Positions 1 to 8,522 of a DNA stretch of 35,986 bases are shown piece by piece. The DNA lies in the NCBI RefSeq assembly GCF_010501055.1, contig NZ_QVMO01000041.1, positions 1 through 35,986 of the forward strand. The letters are read 5' to 3'. Source of the stretch: Dysgonomonas sp. 521 (GTDB lineage: Bacteria; Bacteroidota; Bacteroidia; Bacteroidales; Dysgonomonadaceae). Both the position numbers and the translations under genes were made by a program. A model generated the notes under the pieces. It ran no database searches, was not told the DNA's origin, and saw nothing but the letters and a program-made list of their open reading frames with translations. Each line of letters starts with the position of its first letter. Position 1 is the first letter of the stretch.

Positions 1-95
1 AACAGGATCGTGCGCTGAAATATCTTCATCAATCCTACCAGGAAAAAGTAGCGTTTGATTGGGTATGTACGGACGAAAATGTATCTTTGACATAA
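1..95 (+). CDS. C-terminal end of an unidentified protein (partial)
   Basis: An open frame enters from the left edge (codons in phase with base 3) and stops at the TAA at 93-95, giving about 30 residues that end DWVCTDENVSLT. It is the only one of the three forward frames open through this stretch, and a terminator-like hairpin follows about 85 bases later, which supports a real gene end. The fragment is too short to assign to a family. Confidence 0.45.
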   Translation, partial: QDRALKYLHQSYQEKVAFDWVCTDENVSLT

Positions 96-428
96 TAATT
101 TTTTGAATACCTGAAGTTAGCAATACTTTAGGAAATAGCAAAGACCGAGCTTGGGAAAGTTCGGCCTTTGTGCGTAAAAAAGAGGGCATGTCTATTTTGA
201 CACACCCTCTTATCCATGTTCAGTCCCTTCGGGACATAATGCGTTCTTTGATATAATCAGAGGAAAAAAACAGCAAGTAAAAAAAGTCACATTTAGCTCC
301 GCTTCGCTCTGCCGTTGTTTCAGCCTGTTTTATTAAAACGCCCTTTAAGGGGAGTATGACAGATAGTTACAAGTTTTATATTATTTTTGTCATGTATTGT
401 GAACTTTTTTACAATAAACAATATATAA
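96..428. other. Intergenic region, 333 bases, no gene
   Basis: No supportable coding frame is present. The left half holds the three hairpins described at 145-235. The right half is AT-rich and presumably carries the promoter of the peptide transporter, but I could not pick out a convincing TTTG/TAnnTTTG pair. Confidence 0.6.
180..211 (+). terminator. Hairpin, probable terminator of the upstream gene
   Basis: The arms AAGAGGGCATGTC (180-192) and GACACACCCTCTT (199-211) pair over 13 positions with two internal mismatches and a 6-base loop. A smaller stem lies just upstream (145-152 with 157-164) and a 5-bp hairpin just downstream (223-235). No long T run follows, so efficiency is uncertain. 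Confidence 0.5.
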
Positions 429-2180
429 ATGACACCTGATACACCAAAAGGGCATCCGAAAGGCATATACCTTATTTTCGCCACCGAAATGTGGGAACGT
501 TTCAGCTATTACGGCATGCGGGCGCTCTTTGCCCTCTACATGCTCAACGCGCTGTTGTTTGATAAATCGTATACCGGACAGATATACGGGAGTTACACAG
601 GACTTGTATACCTTACGCCCCTTATCGGAGGTTATATAGCCGACCGCTACTGGGGAAACAGGCGCTCCATTATCGCCGGAGCATCACTGATGGCGGTAGG
701 GCAGTTCCTGTTATTCCTTTCAGGCTGTTTCTTCGAAAATATTAGTACAGCCACTATGCTGATGTTTTGCGGTTTGGGCTTTCTTATCCTTGGCAATGGC
801 TTCTTCAAGCCGAATATGTCGTCTATGGTGGGACAGTTGTATGCTCCGGGCGATAGCCGCAAAGATTCGGCATATACGATATTCTATATGGGGGTAAATG
901 TAGGGTCATTTATTGCGCCTCTTATCTGCGGATTCTTCGGTGATACGGGGCATCCTGCCGATTTCAGATGGGGATTCCTCGCCGGGTGTATCGGGATGCT
1001 GCTGGGGCTTGCCATTTTCATCCTGTTCAAAGATAAATATCTGGTAACACCTTCGGGCGAAGCTATTGGCGTAATCCCAAACAATAAGGACATAAACAAA
1101 ACGGCCACAGACAAGCCTGCCGAAAACCTTACAGGCAACAGCAAGAAATCGAATATTAAACTAATGGCTATCTGGGGCATAATATGGATCATATTATTCT
1201 ATCTGCTCTATGCTGTATTAGAGACGGATATTATCGGCTCCATTATTTTTTCGCTGACTGTAGTTGCTCCGGGGTATATCATTTCAGACCCTTCGCTGAC
1301 TAAGATAGAGAGATCGCGCATCTGGGTCATTTACATTATCGCATTCTTCGTCATTTTCTTTTGGGCAGCCTTCGAACAGGCAGGTGCGTCACTTACCTAT
1401 TTTGCCGAAGAACAGACCGACAGGCATATAGGGCTATTCGGCTGGACTGTGCCCACCTCTTACTTTCAGTCGGTAAATGCCCTTTCCATCATTGTTTTTG
1501 CCCCTATATTCGTCATTATATGGACAAAGCTGAATAAAAGAGGGAAGGAACCTGCCTCTCCTTTTAAGCAATCGATAGGGCTTTTCCTGCTCGCATTGGG
1601 CTATCTTATAATCGCTTTTGGGGTAAAAGGGCTGGCTCCCGGTGTCAAGGTAAGTATGCTGTGGCTGGTAAGCCTTTATGTAATACACACTTTTGGCGAA
1701 TTGTGCCTGTCCCCGATAGGGTTATCGATGGTAAACAAACTGGCGCCCCTGCGATTTGCTTCGCTGCTTATGGCTGTGTGGTATTTAAGTATGTCTGCCG
1801 CAAATAAGTTTGCAGGTACGCTTACCAGTTATTATCCCGAACCGATAGTCGAACTGTCTGTTATCCGGTCTTTGGAGAAAGAAAATACGTTGACTTTATT
1901 ACCAAAGGATTTTGAGGAGTCGGTAATGGAAAAAGACGGTATGGCCGTTATCCCTTTTGATATGATAACATTCTCGAAGATAGAGGATAAAAGACTGAAA
2001 GCACAGGTGCAGCAAAATCTGGAAAAGCAGCAACTGGAAAATCCGAAAACATTTTTGGGTTACCGGATTTCAAACCTGTACGATTTTTTTATGCTGTTCG
2101 TATTTATGGCCGGGGCTGCTTCGGTTATACTCTTCTTCCTGTCGCGTAGATTATTGAAAATGATGCATGGAATAAAATAA
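429..2180 (+). CDS. POT/PTR2-family proton-coupled peptide transporter
   Basis: This is a 583-residue inner-membrane MFS protein that should import di- and tripeptides with protons. The family signature ExxERFxYYG is intact (E20, E23-R24-F25, Y27-Y28-G29), as are ADRYWGNRR at 71-79 and the second PTR2 motif FYMGVNVGS at 152-160. A conserved FEQ lies in a later helix (about residue 314). A hydrophilic loop at about 205-240 splits the two halves, and a hydrophilic segment at about 480-545 precedes the last helix; such insertions occur in Bacteroidetes members. The ATG at 429 puts the signature at its usual N-terminal position. The gene stands alone between two hairpin-rich intergenic regions. 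Family assignment is firm; the exact peptide range is not visible. Confidence 0.95.
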   Translation: MTPDTPKGHPKGIYLIFATEMWERFSYYGMRALFALYMLNALLFDKSYTGQIYGSYTGLVYLTPLIGGYIADRYWGNRRSIIAGASLMAVGQFLLFLSGCFFENISTATMLMFCGLGFLILGNGFFKPNMSSMVGQLYAPGDSRKDSAYTIFYMGVNVGSFIAPLICGFFGDTGHPADFRWGFLAGCIGMLLGLAIFILFKDKYLVTPSGEAIGVIPNNKDINKTATDKPAENLTGNSKKSNIKLMAIWGIIWIILFYLLYAVLETDIIGSIIFSLTVVAPGYIISDPSLTKIERSRIWVIYIIAFFVIFFWAAFEQAGASLTYFAEEQTDRHIGLFGWTVPTSYFQSVNALSIIVFAPIFVIIWTKLNKRGKEPASPFKQSIGLFLLALGYLIIAFGVKGLAPGVKVSMLWLVSLYVIHTFGELCLSPIGLSMVNKLAPLRFASLLMAVWYLSMSAANKFAGTLTSYYPEPIVELSVIRSLEKENTLTLLPKDFEESVMEKDGMAVIPFDMITFSKIEDKRLKAQVQQNLEKQQLENPKTFLGYRISNLYDFFMLFVFMAGAASVILFFLSRRLLKMMHGIK

Positions 2181-2187
2181 AACTTTT

Positions 2188-2294
2188 AACCACAGAGTCG
2201 CACGGAGTTTCACGGAGTATAATTCCATTATTTGATTCACATTCTATTATAGACACTTATAAAGACTCCGTGAAACTCCCTTTACTCCGTGGTT
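2188..2294. repeat. Large imperfect inverted repeat (CACGGAGT type)
   Basis: A left arm at 2188-2218 and a right arm at 2265-2294 are near-complementary. They share a 15-base perfect block (GGAGTTTCACGGAGT) and outer AACCAC/GTGGTT ends, separated by a 46-base AT-rich loop. The unit CACGGAGT is also repeated within each arm. The element fills the space between the transporter stop and the glycosylase start. It may act as a long terminator or be a dispersed palindromic repeat. Confidence 0.75.
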
Positions 2295-2315
2295 TTATAA
2301 CATTTCGGTAAGCTT

Positions 2316-2813
2316 ATGAGAAAAATTGCCTTTAACCCTGTTGTAAACAAAAACTGCAAAGTATTGATTCTGGGAACAATGCCCAGTGAGGAGTCTTTGC
2401 GCAAGCAAGAACGGTACGGGCACAAGAGCAACCAGTTCTGGAAAATAATCTTTGCCCTTTTCGGAAAGCCTTTACCTGAGAGCTATGAAGAAAAAAACGC
2501 CCTTTTGACCGAAAAAAATATAGCCATCTGGGATGTACTCGAATCATGTGAAGGAAAGGGCAGCCTGGATAGCAGTATCAAGAATGAGAAGCCAAATAAT
2601 TTCAAAAAGTTTTTTAAGGAATATCCCCAGATTGAGTATATCTTCTTCACCAGTAAGAAAGCCGAAGAATTCTACAAAAAATATGTTGGCTTCGATGAAA
2701 AGAGGCAGTTTGTCACTTTACCTTCTCCCAGTCCGGCAAATGCACGGATGACGCTGGAAGAGAAAATCGAAAAATGGAAAATCCTAACAGATACAGTTAA
2801 CTTATATAGCTGA
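2316..2813 (+). CDS. DNA-deoxyinosine (hypoxanthine) glycosylase, UDG superfamily
   Basis: This 165-residue protein belongs to the uracil-DNA-glycosylase fold and most resembles the hypoxanthine-DNA glycosylase group, which removes deaminated bases to start base-excision repair in the cytoplasm. The water-activating motif is LGTMPS (19-24), followed by YGHKSNQFW (34-42), typical of the MUG/HDG branch. The second active-site loop is LPSPSPAN (135-142). Length matches the family. The start at 2316 follows the inverted repeat directly, so the gene is probably transcribed alone. Whether the preferred substrate is hypoxanthine or uracil/thymine mispairs cannot be told from the sequence. Confidence 0.85.
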   Translation: MRKIAFNPVVNKNCKVLILGTMPSEESLRKQERYGHKSNQFWKIIFALFGKPLPESYEEKNALLTEKNIAIWDVLESCEGKGSLDSSIKNEKPNNFKKFFKEYPQIEYIFFTSKKAEEFYKKYVGFDEKRQFVTLPSPSPANARMTLEEKIEKWKILTDTVNLYS

Positions 2814-2879
2814 GGGTGTTCTGACCGGAATATCGTTTTTATCACTATCTTGCAGCCAAAATCTAAATAAAATGATTGT

Positions 2880-3755
2880 ATGAAAAGATTAAACAAAAAT
2901 GCGGTTTTATTATGGGTCTTATTGGCTTTACCCCTTATCGCCTTTGCCCAGATACCAACAGTAACTCTTAATAACGGCGTGAAAATGCCGATACTGGGAT
3001 TCGGAACCCTCGATCTACGTGAATCTACGGGTGTGCAAAGTGTAGCAAAAGCCATTTCTATCGGTTACCGGCTTTTCGACACAGCCACCGTTTATGGTAA
3101 CGAAGAAGCGGTAGGGGAAGGAATTAAAAAAAGTGGAATAGACCGGAGTGAGCTTTTCATTACCACAAAGCTTTGGGTGGATGATACCGGCTATGAAAAG
3201 ACAAAAAAGGCCTTTGAAACTTCCCTGAATAAACTGGGACTGGAATATATTGACCTGTACCTTATCCACCGTCCGCGCGGAGACCTGCGTGGTGCATGGA
3301 AAGCAATGGAAGAGCTGTATGAAGCAGGAAAGATCAGGGCCATCGGAGTAAGCAACTTCGAACCACACCAACTGGAGGAGTTACTTTCGTACGCCAAAGT
3401 GAAGCCTGCTGTTAACCAGATAGAAACGCATCCTTTCTTCCAACAATACAGGGAGCGCGAGGTACTGAACGGATTGAATATCCAGATGGAAGCATGGTCG
3501 CCCCTTGCCGGAGGACGTAACGATATTTTCAATAATCCGACATTGAATGCCATCGGCAAAAAGTATAATAAGAGCGCCGCGCAAGTCAGCCTGAGATGGC
3601 TTATCCAGAGAGGAGTAGTTACTATTCCAAGGACTGACAACGCCGAATATATGAAGGAGAATATAGATATATTTGATTTCGAACTAGACGAAGCGGATAT
3701 GTTGAAAATAACCGGGTTGGATCTGAATACAACGCAATTTCCTGAATGGGAATGA
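2880..3755 (+). CDS. Aldo/keto reductase with N-terminal signal peptide
   Basis: The 291-residue protein has the AKR barrel with the full catalytic tetrad D67 (FDTATVYGNE), Y72, K97 (TTKLW) and H130 (LIH), and the later NADPH-binding stretch TIPRT. It resembles the diketogluconate-reductase branch. Before the barrel lies a basic start (MKRLNKN), a hydrophobic core at about 8-22 and an AFA-Q cleavage site at about 23/24, which looks like a Sec signal peptide. The barrel begins normally at VTLNNGVKMPILGFG, so the signal is an addition and not a mis-called start. Export of an NADPH-dependent enzyme is odd because the cofactor is cytoplasmic. It lies alone upstream of rpoN, with 283 bases of non-coding sequence after it. 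Confidence 0.88.
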   Translation: MKRLNKNAVLLWVLLALPLIAFAQIPTVTLNNGVKMPILGFGTLDLRESTGVQSVAKAISIGYRLFDTATVYGNEEAVGEGIKKSGIDRSELFITTKLWVDDTGYEKTKKAFETSLNKLGLEYIDLYLIHRPRGDLRGAWKAMEELYEAGKIRAIGVSNFEPHQLEELLSYAKVKPAVNQIETHPFFQQYREREVLNGLNIQMEAWSPLAGGRNDIFNNPTLNAIGKKYNKSAAQVSLRWLIQRGVVTIPRTDNAEYMKENIDIFDFELDEADMLKITGLDLNTTQFPEWE

Positions 3756-4002
3756 CTCAATGTAGGGGTGGGATTCACCCGCCCCGTTATTCTAAACTCT
3801 GCCATTTTTGTTTTGCTCCATACCACCGTTATACAGCAAAATATTGAACCTATTTATACTAACTTTGTTTATCCTGTTAGTGTTATATTATTCATGCTCA
3901 AAGTTAGTTGATTTCCTTTTTTTAATGTTAAACGAAGCAAGGAAAGCGACAACTTTACCTAACAATTTCTATCTGCCTGTGAAGAATTCACAAAATTTGA
4001 TG

Positions 4003-4010
4003 TAAATTTG
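4003..4010 (+). promoter_or_regulatory. Probable -7 box of rpoN
   Basis: TAAATTTG matches the Bacteroidetes -7 consensus TAnnTTTG and lies 28 bases before the rpoN start codon. No clean TTTG is present at the expected -33 distance, so the site is tentative. Confidence 0.4.
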
Positions 4011-4038
4011 TTATAACAGAAAGAACCCGATAGTAGTT

Positions 4039-5499
4039 ATGGCTCTAAAACAACAATTACAGCTCAAACAGCAGCAGAAGCTTTCGCCTATGCAGATGCA
4101 GGTTATTAAGTTGACCGAATTGCCTGTGCTTGAGTTGGAAGAGCGTATAAAACAAGAACTGGAAGATAATCCGGCGCTGGAAGAAGGACTGGAACCGACC
4201 GAAAACCCATCGGAGTATGACGACGATTTCAGCCCCGACGACGATACCAATATTTCGCAGGAAGACCTCACGCTGGGCGATTACATGAACGAAGACGAGA
4301 TTCCTGACTACCAGCTTCGTGATAATAACAGGCCGTCGGTTGGCAAGCAGGACGAGATCCCATTTTCAGTTGCAGCCTCCTTACATGAGTATCTTATAGA
4401 ACAGCTAGGCGAATGCGAATTTAACGAAGAAGACGATAAGGTAGCTGAGTATATCATCGGAAACATCGACGAAAGCGGCTATCTCGACCGCTCCCTGTCT
4501 GCCATATCGGATGACCTCATATTCCAGCAAAATATAGATGTCTCTGTGCCACATCTCGAAGATATACTGAAAACCATTCAGGATTTCGAACCGGCAGGAA
4601 TTGCCGCGCGCAACCTGCAGGAATGCCTCCTGCTGCAACTTGACAGAAAAGAGAAATCGGACATTGTAGATTATGCGATCAGCATTATAACCAATTATTT
4701 CGATGAATTCTCAAAAAGGCATTATGATAAAATAATCAGGCAACTGGGAATTGACGAAGACATACTGAAGGAAGTAATACAGGAAATTACCACCCTGAAT
4801 CCTAAACCGGGGAATAACTGGGGAGACTCCCTGTCCATTACGCTGAGTACGATTATTCCCGATTTTACCGTAGAAGCCTATAACGGGGAACTGTTTCTCA
4901 GCCTGAACAACCGCAATATTCCCGACCTGCGTGTAAGCCGCGAATATTCCGATTTACTGAAAGGTTATTCCGACAACAAGGAAAGTATGTCTGCCGATAA
5001 TAAGAACGCGGCAGTCTTTGTCAAGCAGAAACTCGATTCGGCACGCTGGTTTATCGAGGCCATCAAGCAACGGCAGGATACCCTGCAACGTACTATGCAG
5101 GCTATTATGGATATGCAGTACGACTTTTTCCTCACAGGAGACGAGGCGCAACTGAAACCAATGATACTGAAAGATGTAGCACAGCGTACAGGGTATGATA
5201 TATCTACCATATCACGTGTCAGCAACAGCAAATATGTGCAGACAAGTTTCGGCATATATTCGCTGAAATATTTCTTTTCCGAATCTATGCAAACCGATAC
5301 GGGCGAAGAGATATCTTCGCGCGAAGTGAAAGCGATACTTAAGGAATGTATCGGGAATGAAGATAAGAAGAAGCCGCTGACGGACGATAAACTATCCGAA
5401 ATTCTGAAAGAGAAAGGATATATAATCGCCCGCCGCACTGTAGCAAAATACAGGGAACAGATGAACCTGCCTGTCGCCCGATTAAGGAAAGAAATATAA
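4039..5499 (+). CDS. rpoN: RNA polymerase sigma-54 factor
   Basis: This 486-residue protein is the alternative sigma factor that needs AAA+ activators to open promoters. Region I at the N-terminus is glutamine- and leucine-rich (QQLQLKQQQKLSPMQM), followed by an acidic region II (about 48-95). The core-binding and helix-turn-helix regions follow. The RpoN box ARRTVAKYRE (464-473), which reads the -24 element, is intact near the C-terminus. The stop codon overlaps the next start (TAATG at 5497-5501), so the two genes are translationally coupled. Length and domain order are standard. Confidence 0.97.
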   Translation: MALKQQLQLKQQQKLSPMQMQVIKLTELPVLELEERIKQELEDNPALEEGLEPTENPSEYDDDFSPDDDTNISQEDLTLGDYMNEDEIPDYQLRDNNRPSVGKQDEIPFSVAASLHEYLIEQLGECEFNEEDDKVAEYIIGNIDESGYLDRSLSAISDDLIFQQNIDVSVPHLEDILKTIQDFEPAGIAARNLQECLLLQLDRKEKSDIVDYAISIITNYFDEFSKRHYDKIIRQLGIDEDILKEVIQEITTLNPKPGNNWGDSLSITLSTIIPDFTVEAYNGELFLSLNNRNIPDLRVSREYSDLLKGYSDNKESMSADNKNAAVFVKQKLDSARWFIEAIKQRQDTLQRTMQAIMDMQYDFFLTGDEAQLKPMILKDVAQRTGYDISTISRVSNSKYVQTSFGIYSLKYFFSESMQTDTGEEISSREVKAILKECIGNEDKKKPLTDDKLSEILKEKGYIIARRTVAKYREQMNLPVARLRKEI

Positions 5500-6227
5500 T
5501 GGAAGAAAAAGACTACACCACCATCAATGGCAATAGCCTTGTACAACCAAGAACATCGATAATATACAGACCACCGAAGGAGAAAGAACCCCTTCTTCCC
5601 CGGATAATATCTGTCATATTGCATCCGCTGTTTATGGTTATTTATACTGTAGTCCTCATATTCATGTATACTGATTTCAAATTCCTATTTGCCAATCAGT
5701 TTATCAGGTTTATGACTCCGGTCTTCTTTTTTTCGTGTATCATACCGGCCACAGGTCTCTATTTTTTAAGGTTGACAAATATTGTCCGCGATTTCCGGCT
5801 GGATAACAAGAATGATTGGGCTTTGCCTATTACTGTATTCTTTTTGTCTTACAGCCTGTTATTCTATTACTTCTTCTCGGCTAAACTTTATATCTGGTTT
5901 CTGTCGGTCGTCCTTATTCCTTTAATATTGCTTGTTATTTATGTTATTATCTCCCGTTTCTGGAGGATAAGCGCCTATATGATGAGCATTGGAGGGTTAA
6001 TAGGTTGCATTCTGTCAGTATGCTATCATGTTAAGGGGTTAAACCTGCCTGTTTTGTTCATCATTTTGTTTATCTTAGCAGGATGTTTGGCAGTAGCGCG
6101 CCTTATGTTGAAAAGGAGTACTCCGGCACAGGTATATGCAGGTTTTCTTGTGGGTTTCGCTATGTCTTATCTGACTGTATGGATAGGCGCTTACTGGGGC
6201 TTTGTCCTGTTTTTGAAAAATTTGTAA
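5499..6227 (+). CDS. Integral membrane protein with degenerate PAP2-like motif
   Basis: This 242-residue protein has a soluble proline-rich start (1-33) and about six hydrophobic helices. The segment ARLMLKRSTPAQVYAG (200-215) lines up with the third PAP2 phosphatase motif (SR-x5-H-x3-D), but the catalytic His and Asp positions hold S207 and Q211; only R201 remains. The PSGH motif is represented by SIGG (163-166). The protein is therefore probably not an active phosphatase. Its start overlaps the rpoN stop by one base, so it is made from the same mRNA. Its role is unknown; the pairing could be positional only. Confidence 0.8.
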   Translation: MEEKDYTTINGNSLVQPRTSIIYRPPKEKEPLLPRIISVILHPLFMVIYTVVLIFMYTDFKFLFANQFIRFMTPVFFFSCIIPATGLYFLRLTNIVRDFRLDNKNDWALPITVFFLSYSLLFYYFFSAKLYIWFLSVVLIPLILLVIYVIISRFWRISAYMMSIGGLIGCILSVCYHVKGLNLPVLFIILFILAGCLAVARLMLKRSTPAQVYAGFLVGFAMSYLTVWIGAYWGFVLFLKNL

Positions 6228-6256
6228 TATATATAACTTATTAAATTAAGAAAATT

Positions 6257-6637
6257 ATGAACTTTCCTGAAAATTTAAAGTATTCTAAAGATCACGAATG
6301 GATCAGAGTAGAAGGCGAAACAGCTTTTGTAGGTATCACAGAGTTTGCTCAAAGTGAATTGGGCGAGATCGTATATGTAGATGTAACTACAGAAGGCGAA
6401 ACAATAGCGAAGGACAAAGAATTTGGTAGTGTAGAAGCAGTAAAGACCGTTTCGGAACTATTGATGCCTGTTTCGGGAGAAATACTGGAAGTAAACGCCG
6501 AACTTGAAGAAAAACCGGAATTAATTAATGAAGATCCGTACGGAAAAGGATGGATCATCAAAATAGCTGTAAGTGATGCATCCGAACTGGATCAATTACT
6601 TTCGGCAGCAGACTATAAAAACCTAATTGGTAAATAA
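6257..6637 (+). CDS. gcvH: Glycine cleavage system H protein
   Basis: This is the 126-residue lipoyl carrier that shuttles the aminomethyl group between the P, T and L proteins of glycine cleavage in the cytoplasm. The lipoylation site is K63 in [13 protein letters not shown], and the N-terminal [13 protein letters not shown] and the C-terminal YGKGWIIKI are typical. Length is normal. It lies 6 bases before purE, so the two are almost certainly one operon linking glycine/C1 metabolism with purine synthesis. Confidence 0.97.
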   Translation: MNFPENLKYSKDHEWIRVEGETAFVGITEFAQSELGEIVYVDVTTEGETIAKDKEFGSVEAVKTVSELLMPVSGEILEVNAELEEKPELINEDPYGKGWIIKIAVSDASELDQLLSAADYKNLIGK

Positions 6638-6643
6638 ACAAAA

Positions 6644-7150
6644 ATGAAACCTGTTGTAAGTATAATCATGGGAAGTACATCAGACCTTCCCGTAATGGAA
6701 AAAGCGGCAAAGTTTTTCGATGAAATGGAGATTCCATTCGAGATTAACGCTTTGTCTGCACACCGCACCCCTGAGCGCGTAGAAGCTTTTGCCAAAGGAG
6801 CAAAAGACAGGGGGATAAAAGTAATTATCGCCGCAGCCGGTATGGCCGCGCATCTGCCCGGAGTGATCGCTTCCATGACCCCGATTCCTGTAATCGGTGT
6901 ACCTATCGATGCTTCGCTGGATGGTATGGACGCGTTGCTGGCCATCGTACAGATGCCTCCGGGAATACCCGTTGCCACAGTAGGGATAAACGGCTCGCTG
7001 AATGCCGCCATCCTTGCCCTGCAAATGATTGCAACAGGAGACGAAGACTTGCAAAAGAGACTGATGGCCTATAAGGAAAACCTGAAAGGCAAAATTGAAA
7101 AGGCAAACGAAGAGCTTGCCAAAGTACAATATAAGTTTAAAACGAATTGA
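6644..7150 (+). CDS. purE: N5-carboxyaminoimidazole ribonucleotide mutase, class I
   Basis: This 168-residue enzyme moves the carboxyl group from N5-CAIR to give CAIR in purine biosynthesis. The phosphate-binding GSTSD (10-14), the catalytic SAHRTP loop with H40, AAGMAAHLPGVIA with H70, and the GVP and MPPGIPVATVGINGSLNAA stretches are all present. Only 6 bases separate it from gcvH. A clear terminator at 7172-7200 ends the operon, so the next genes are transcribed separately. Confidence 0.97.
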   Translation: MKPVVSIIMGSTSDLPVMEKAAKFFDEMEIPFEINALSAHRTPERVEAFAKGAKDRGIKVIIAAAGMAAHLPGVIASMTPIPVIGVPIDASLDGMDALLAIVQMPPGIPVATVGINGSLNAAILALQMIATGDEDLQKRLMAYKENLKGKIEKANEELAKVQYKFKTN

Positions 7151-7171
7151 GGGATTTTCTCATAAAAATAT

Positions 7172-7200
7172 AAAAAGGTGTCTTTCAAGGCACCTTTTTT
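7172..7200 (+). terminator. Rho-independent terminator of gcvH-purE
   Basis: AAAAAGGTGTC pairs with GGCACCTTTTTT around a short CTTTCAA-type loop, and the 3' arm ends in a T run. It follows the purE stop by 21 bases. Confidence 0.85.
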
Positions 7201-7228
7201 AGCAATATAGATTAATATAAATGATATA

Positions 7229-7275
7229 TTTAACAGTAAAAATGAGAATATTCCTCATTTTTACTGTTAAATTTG
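7229..7275 (+). promoter_or_regulatory. Perfect 18-bp palindrome overlapping a -7 box: likely operator/promoter of the RloAB module
   Basis: TTTAACAGTAAAAATGAG (7229-7246) and its exact reverse complement (7254-7271) flank a 7-base AT-rich loop. The outer end of the right arm runs into TAAATTTG (7268-7275), a consensus Bacteroidetes -7 box, 24 bases before the ATG at 7300. A protein bound here would block initiation, or the hairpin could stop leftover purE transcription. There is no T run after it, which favours an operator. Confidence 0.6.
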
Positions 7276-7299
7276 CATATATATAAATATATTACTACA

Positions 7300-8520
7300 A
7301 TGATTGTAAAATTTACAGTAGGAAACTTCCTTTCTTTTAAAGACAAAAAGACTCTTAGCTTTGAAGCAACGAGTATAAAAGAACATCCCGAAAACATAAT
7401 AAAACATAGAGGGAAAAAGCTTTTACGCTCAATGGTTGTTTATGGGGCAAACTCAAGCGGGAAGAGTAATTTAATAAAGGCAATGGATAGGATGAGAAAT
7501 GTTTTACAATACTCTGTAAAACTAAACCCTGATGAAAAACTAGATTATAGTCCATTCTTATTATCTACGGAAACAGAAGGACAACCAACATTCTTTGAAG
7601 TGGAGTTCTTTATTGAAAAAGATTTATATCGTTATGGCTTTGAATACAATGAAACAGAAATAGTATCAGAATGGTTATTTAAAACTGAAAAGAAAAAGGA
7701 AAAGGTTTTACTAATCCGGGAGAATAATACAATAATTGAAATCGCAGACAGCCTAACAATTGAGTCTTATAAGACAAGAATAAGGCTAAATAAGAACAGA
7801 TTATATTTATCCTTAAGTGCACAATTAGGTTTAGAAGAAATGGTTTCAATTATGCATTTCTTTGATGTCAACCTACTTCCTATATCGGGATTACTTCATC
7901 AAAATATTTTTGAAACAATTATGGAATCGCCTGATAATTATTTCGGTGATATTGATATTATAAAGATAGTCAACGATATGCTCTCAATTGTTTTTAAATT
8001 AGGATTTACAAAACTAGAGGTAGTAGACTCGGTTGATGGAAAGAATAAAGAGATAAAAACTGCTCACATCAAATATGATAAAGAGGGAAAAGTTAAAGAA
8101 GAAGTTTTTTTCGATTGCCGCCAGCAAGAGTCTGAAGGAACAAAAAAAATGATTGACCTTATACTTCCTATTATGATGGCAATAGTCAGAGGTACTTGTC
8201 TTGTTATTGATGAACTTGACGCTAAGTTACATCCAATTCTAACTCAAGAAATTATCAAATTATATTATACAAAATCAGTATATACAAATAATCCTCAACT
8301 CCTTTTTGCCACTCACGACACCAATCTGTTAAGTTCTGACCTCTTTCGTCGCGATCAGATCTGGTTTACAGAAAAAGATGAAGTAGAGCAAACTGATCTA
8401 TATTGCCTTGCAGATATGAAGTTACCTGATGGCTCAAAAGTCCGTAATGACAGTAATCTGGAAAAGAACTACATACGTGGACGATACGGTGCTATACCTT
8501 ACATCTCTAATAAGGACTAG
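7300..8520 (+). CDS. RloA-like AAA/ABC-type ATPase (AAA_15/AAA_21 group), likely phage defence
   Basis: This 406-residue protein is an SMC/ABC-like ATPase. The N-terminal strand FTVGNFLSF (5-13) typical of OLD/RecF-like ATPases precedes Walker A GANSSGKS (49-56). Late in the protein come a signature-like segment ESEGTKKMIDL, Walker B with glutamate in CLVIDELDAKLHP, and the switch histidine in LLFATHDTNLL. The frame is open back to 7273 (TTG), but ATG 7300 starts exactly at the usual MIVKFTVGNFLSF and lies downstream of the -7 box. The next gene begins 2 bases after the stop, so the two are co-translated. In related systems (RloA/RloB, PARIS, OLD, Gabija) such an ATPase senses infection and controls a TOPRIM effector. 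Defence is inferred from family and layout. Confidence 0.85.
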   Translation: MIVKFTVGNFLSFKDKKTLSFEATSIKEHPENIIKHRGKKLLRSMVVYGANSSGKSNLIKAMDRMRNVLQYSVKLNPDEKLDYSPFLLSTETEGQPTFFEVEFFIEKDLYRYGFEYNETEIVSEWLFKTEKKKEKVLLIRENNTIIEIADSLTIESYKTRIRLNKNRLYLSLSAQLGLEEMVSIMHFFDVNLLPISGLLHQNIFETIMESPDNYFGDIDIIKIVNDMLSIVFKLGFTKLEVVDSVDGKNKEIKTAHIKYDKEGKVKEEVFFDCRQQESEGTKKMIDLILPIMMAIVRGTCLVIDELDAKLHPILTQEIIKLYYTKSVYTNNPQLLFATHDTNLLSSDLFRRDQIWFTEKDEVEQTDLYCLADMKLPDGSKVRNDSNLEKNYIRGRYGAIPYISNKD

Positions 8521-8522
8521 CT

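Noticed and set aside
3191..3826. Long minus-strand frame opposite the aldo/keto reductase, and similar ones opposite rpoN and traJ
   Set aside because: Shadows of real genes with firm motifs on the other strand; no family features.
3808..4005. 65-codon forward frame between the aldo/keto reductase and rpoN
   Set aside because: Low-complexity hydrophobic translation, no family resemblance, and it covers an AT-rich promoter region.
7273..7299. Upstream TTG start for the RloA-like ATPase
   Set aside because: It would begin within the -7 box; ATG 7300 gives the conserved family start.
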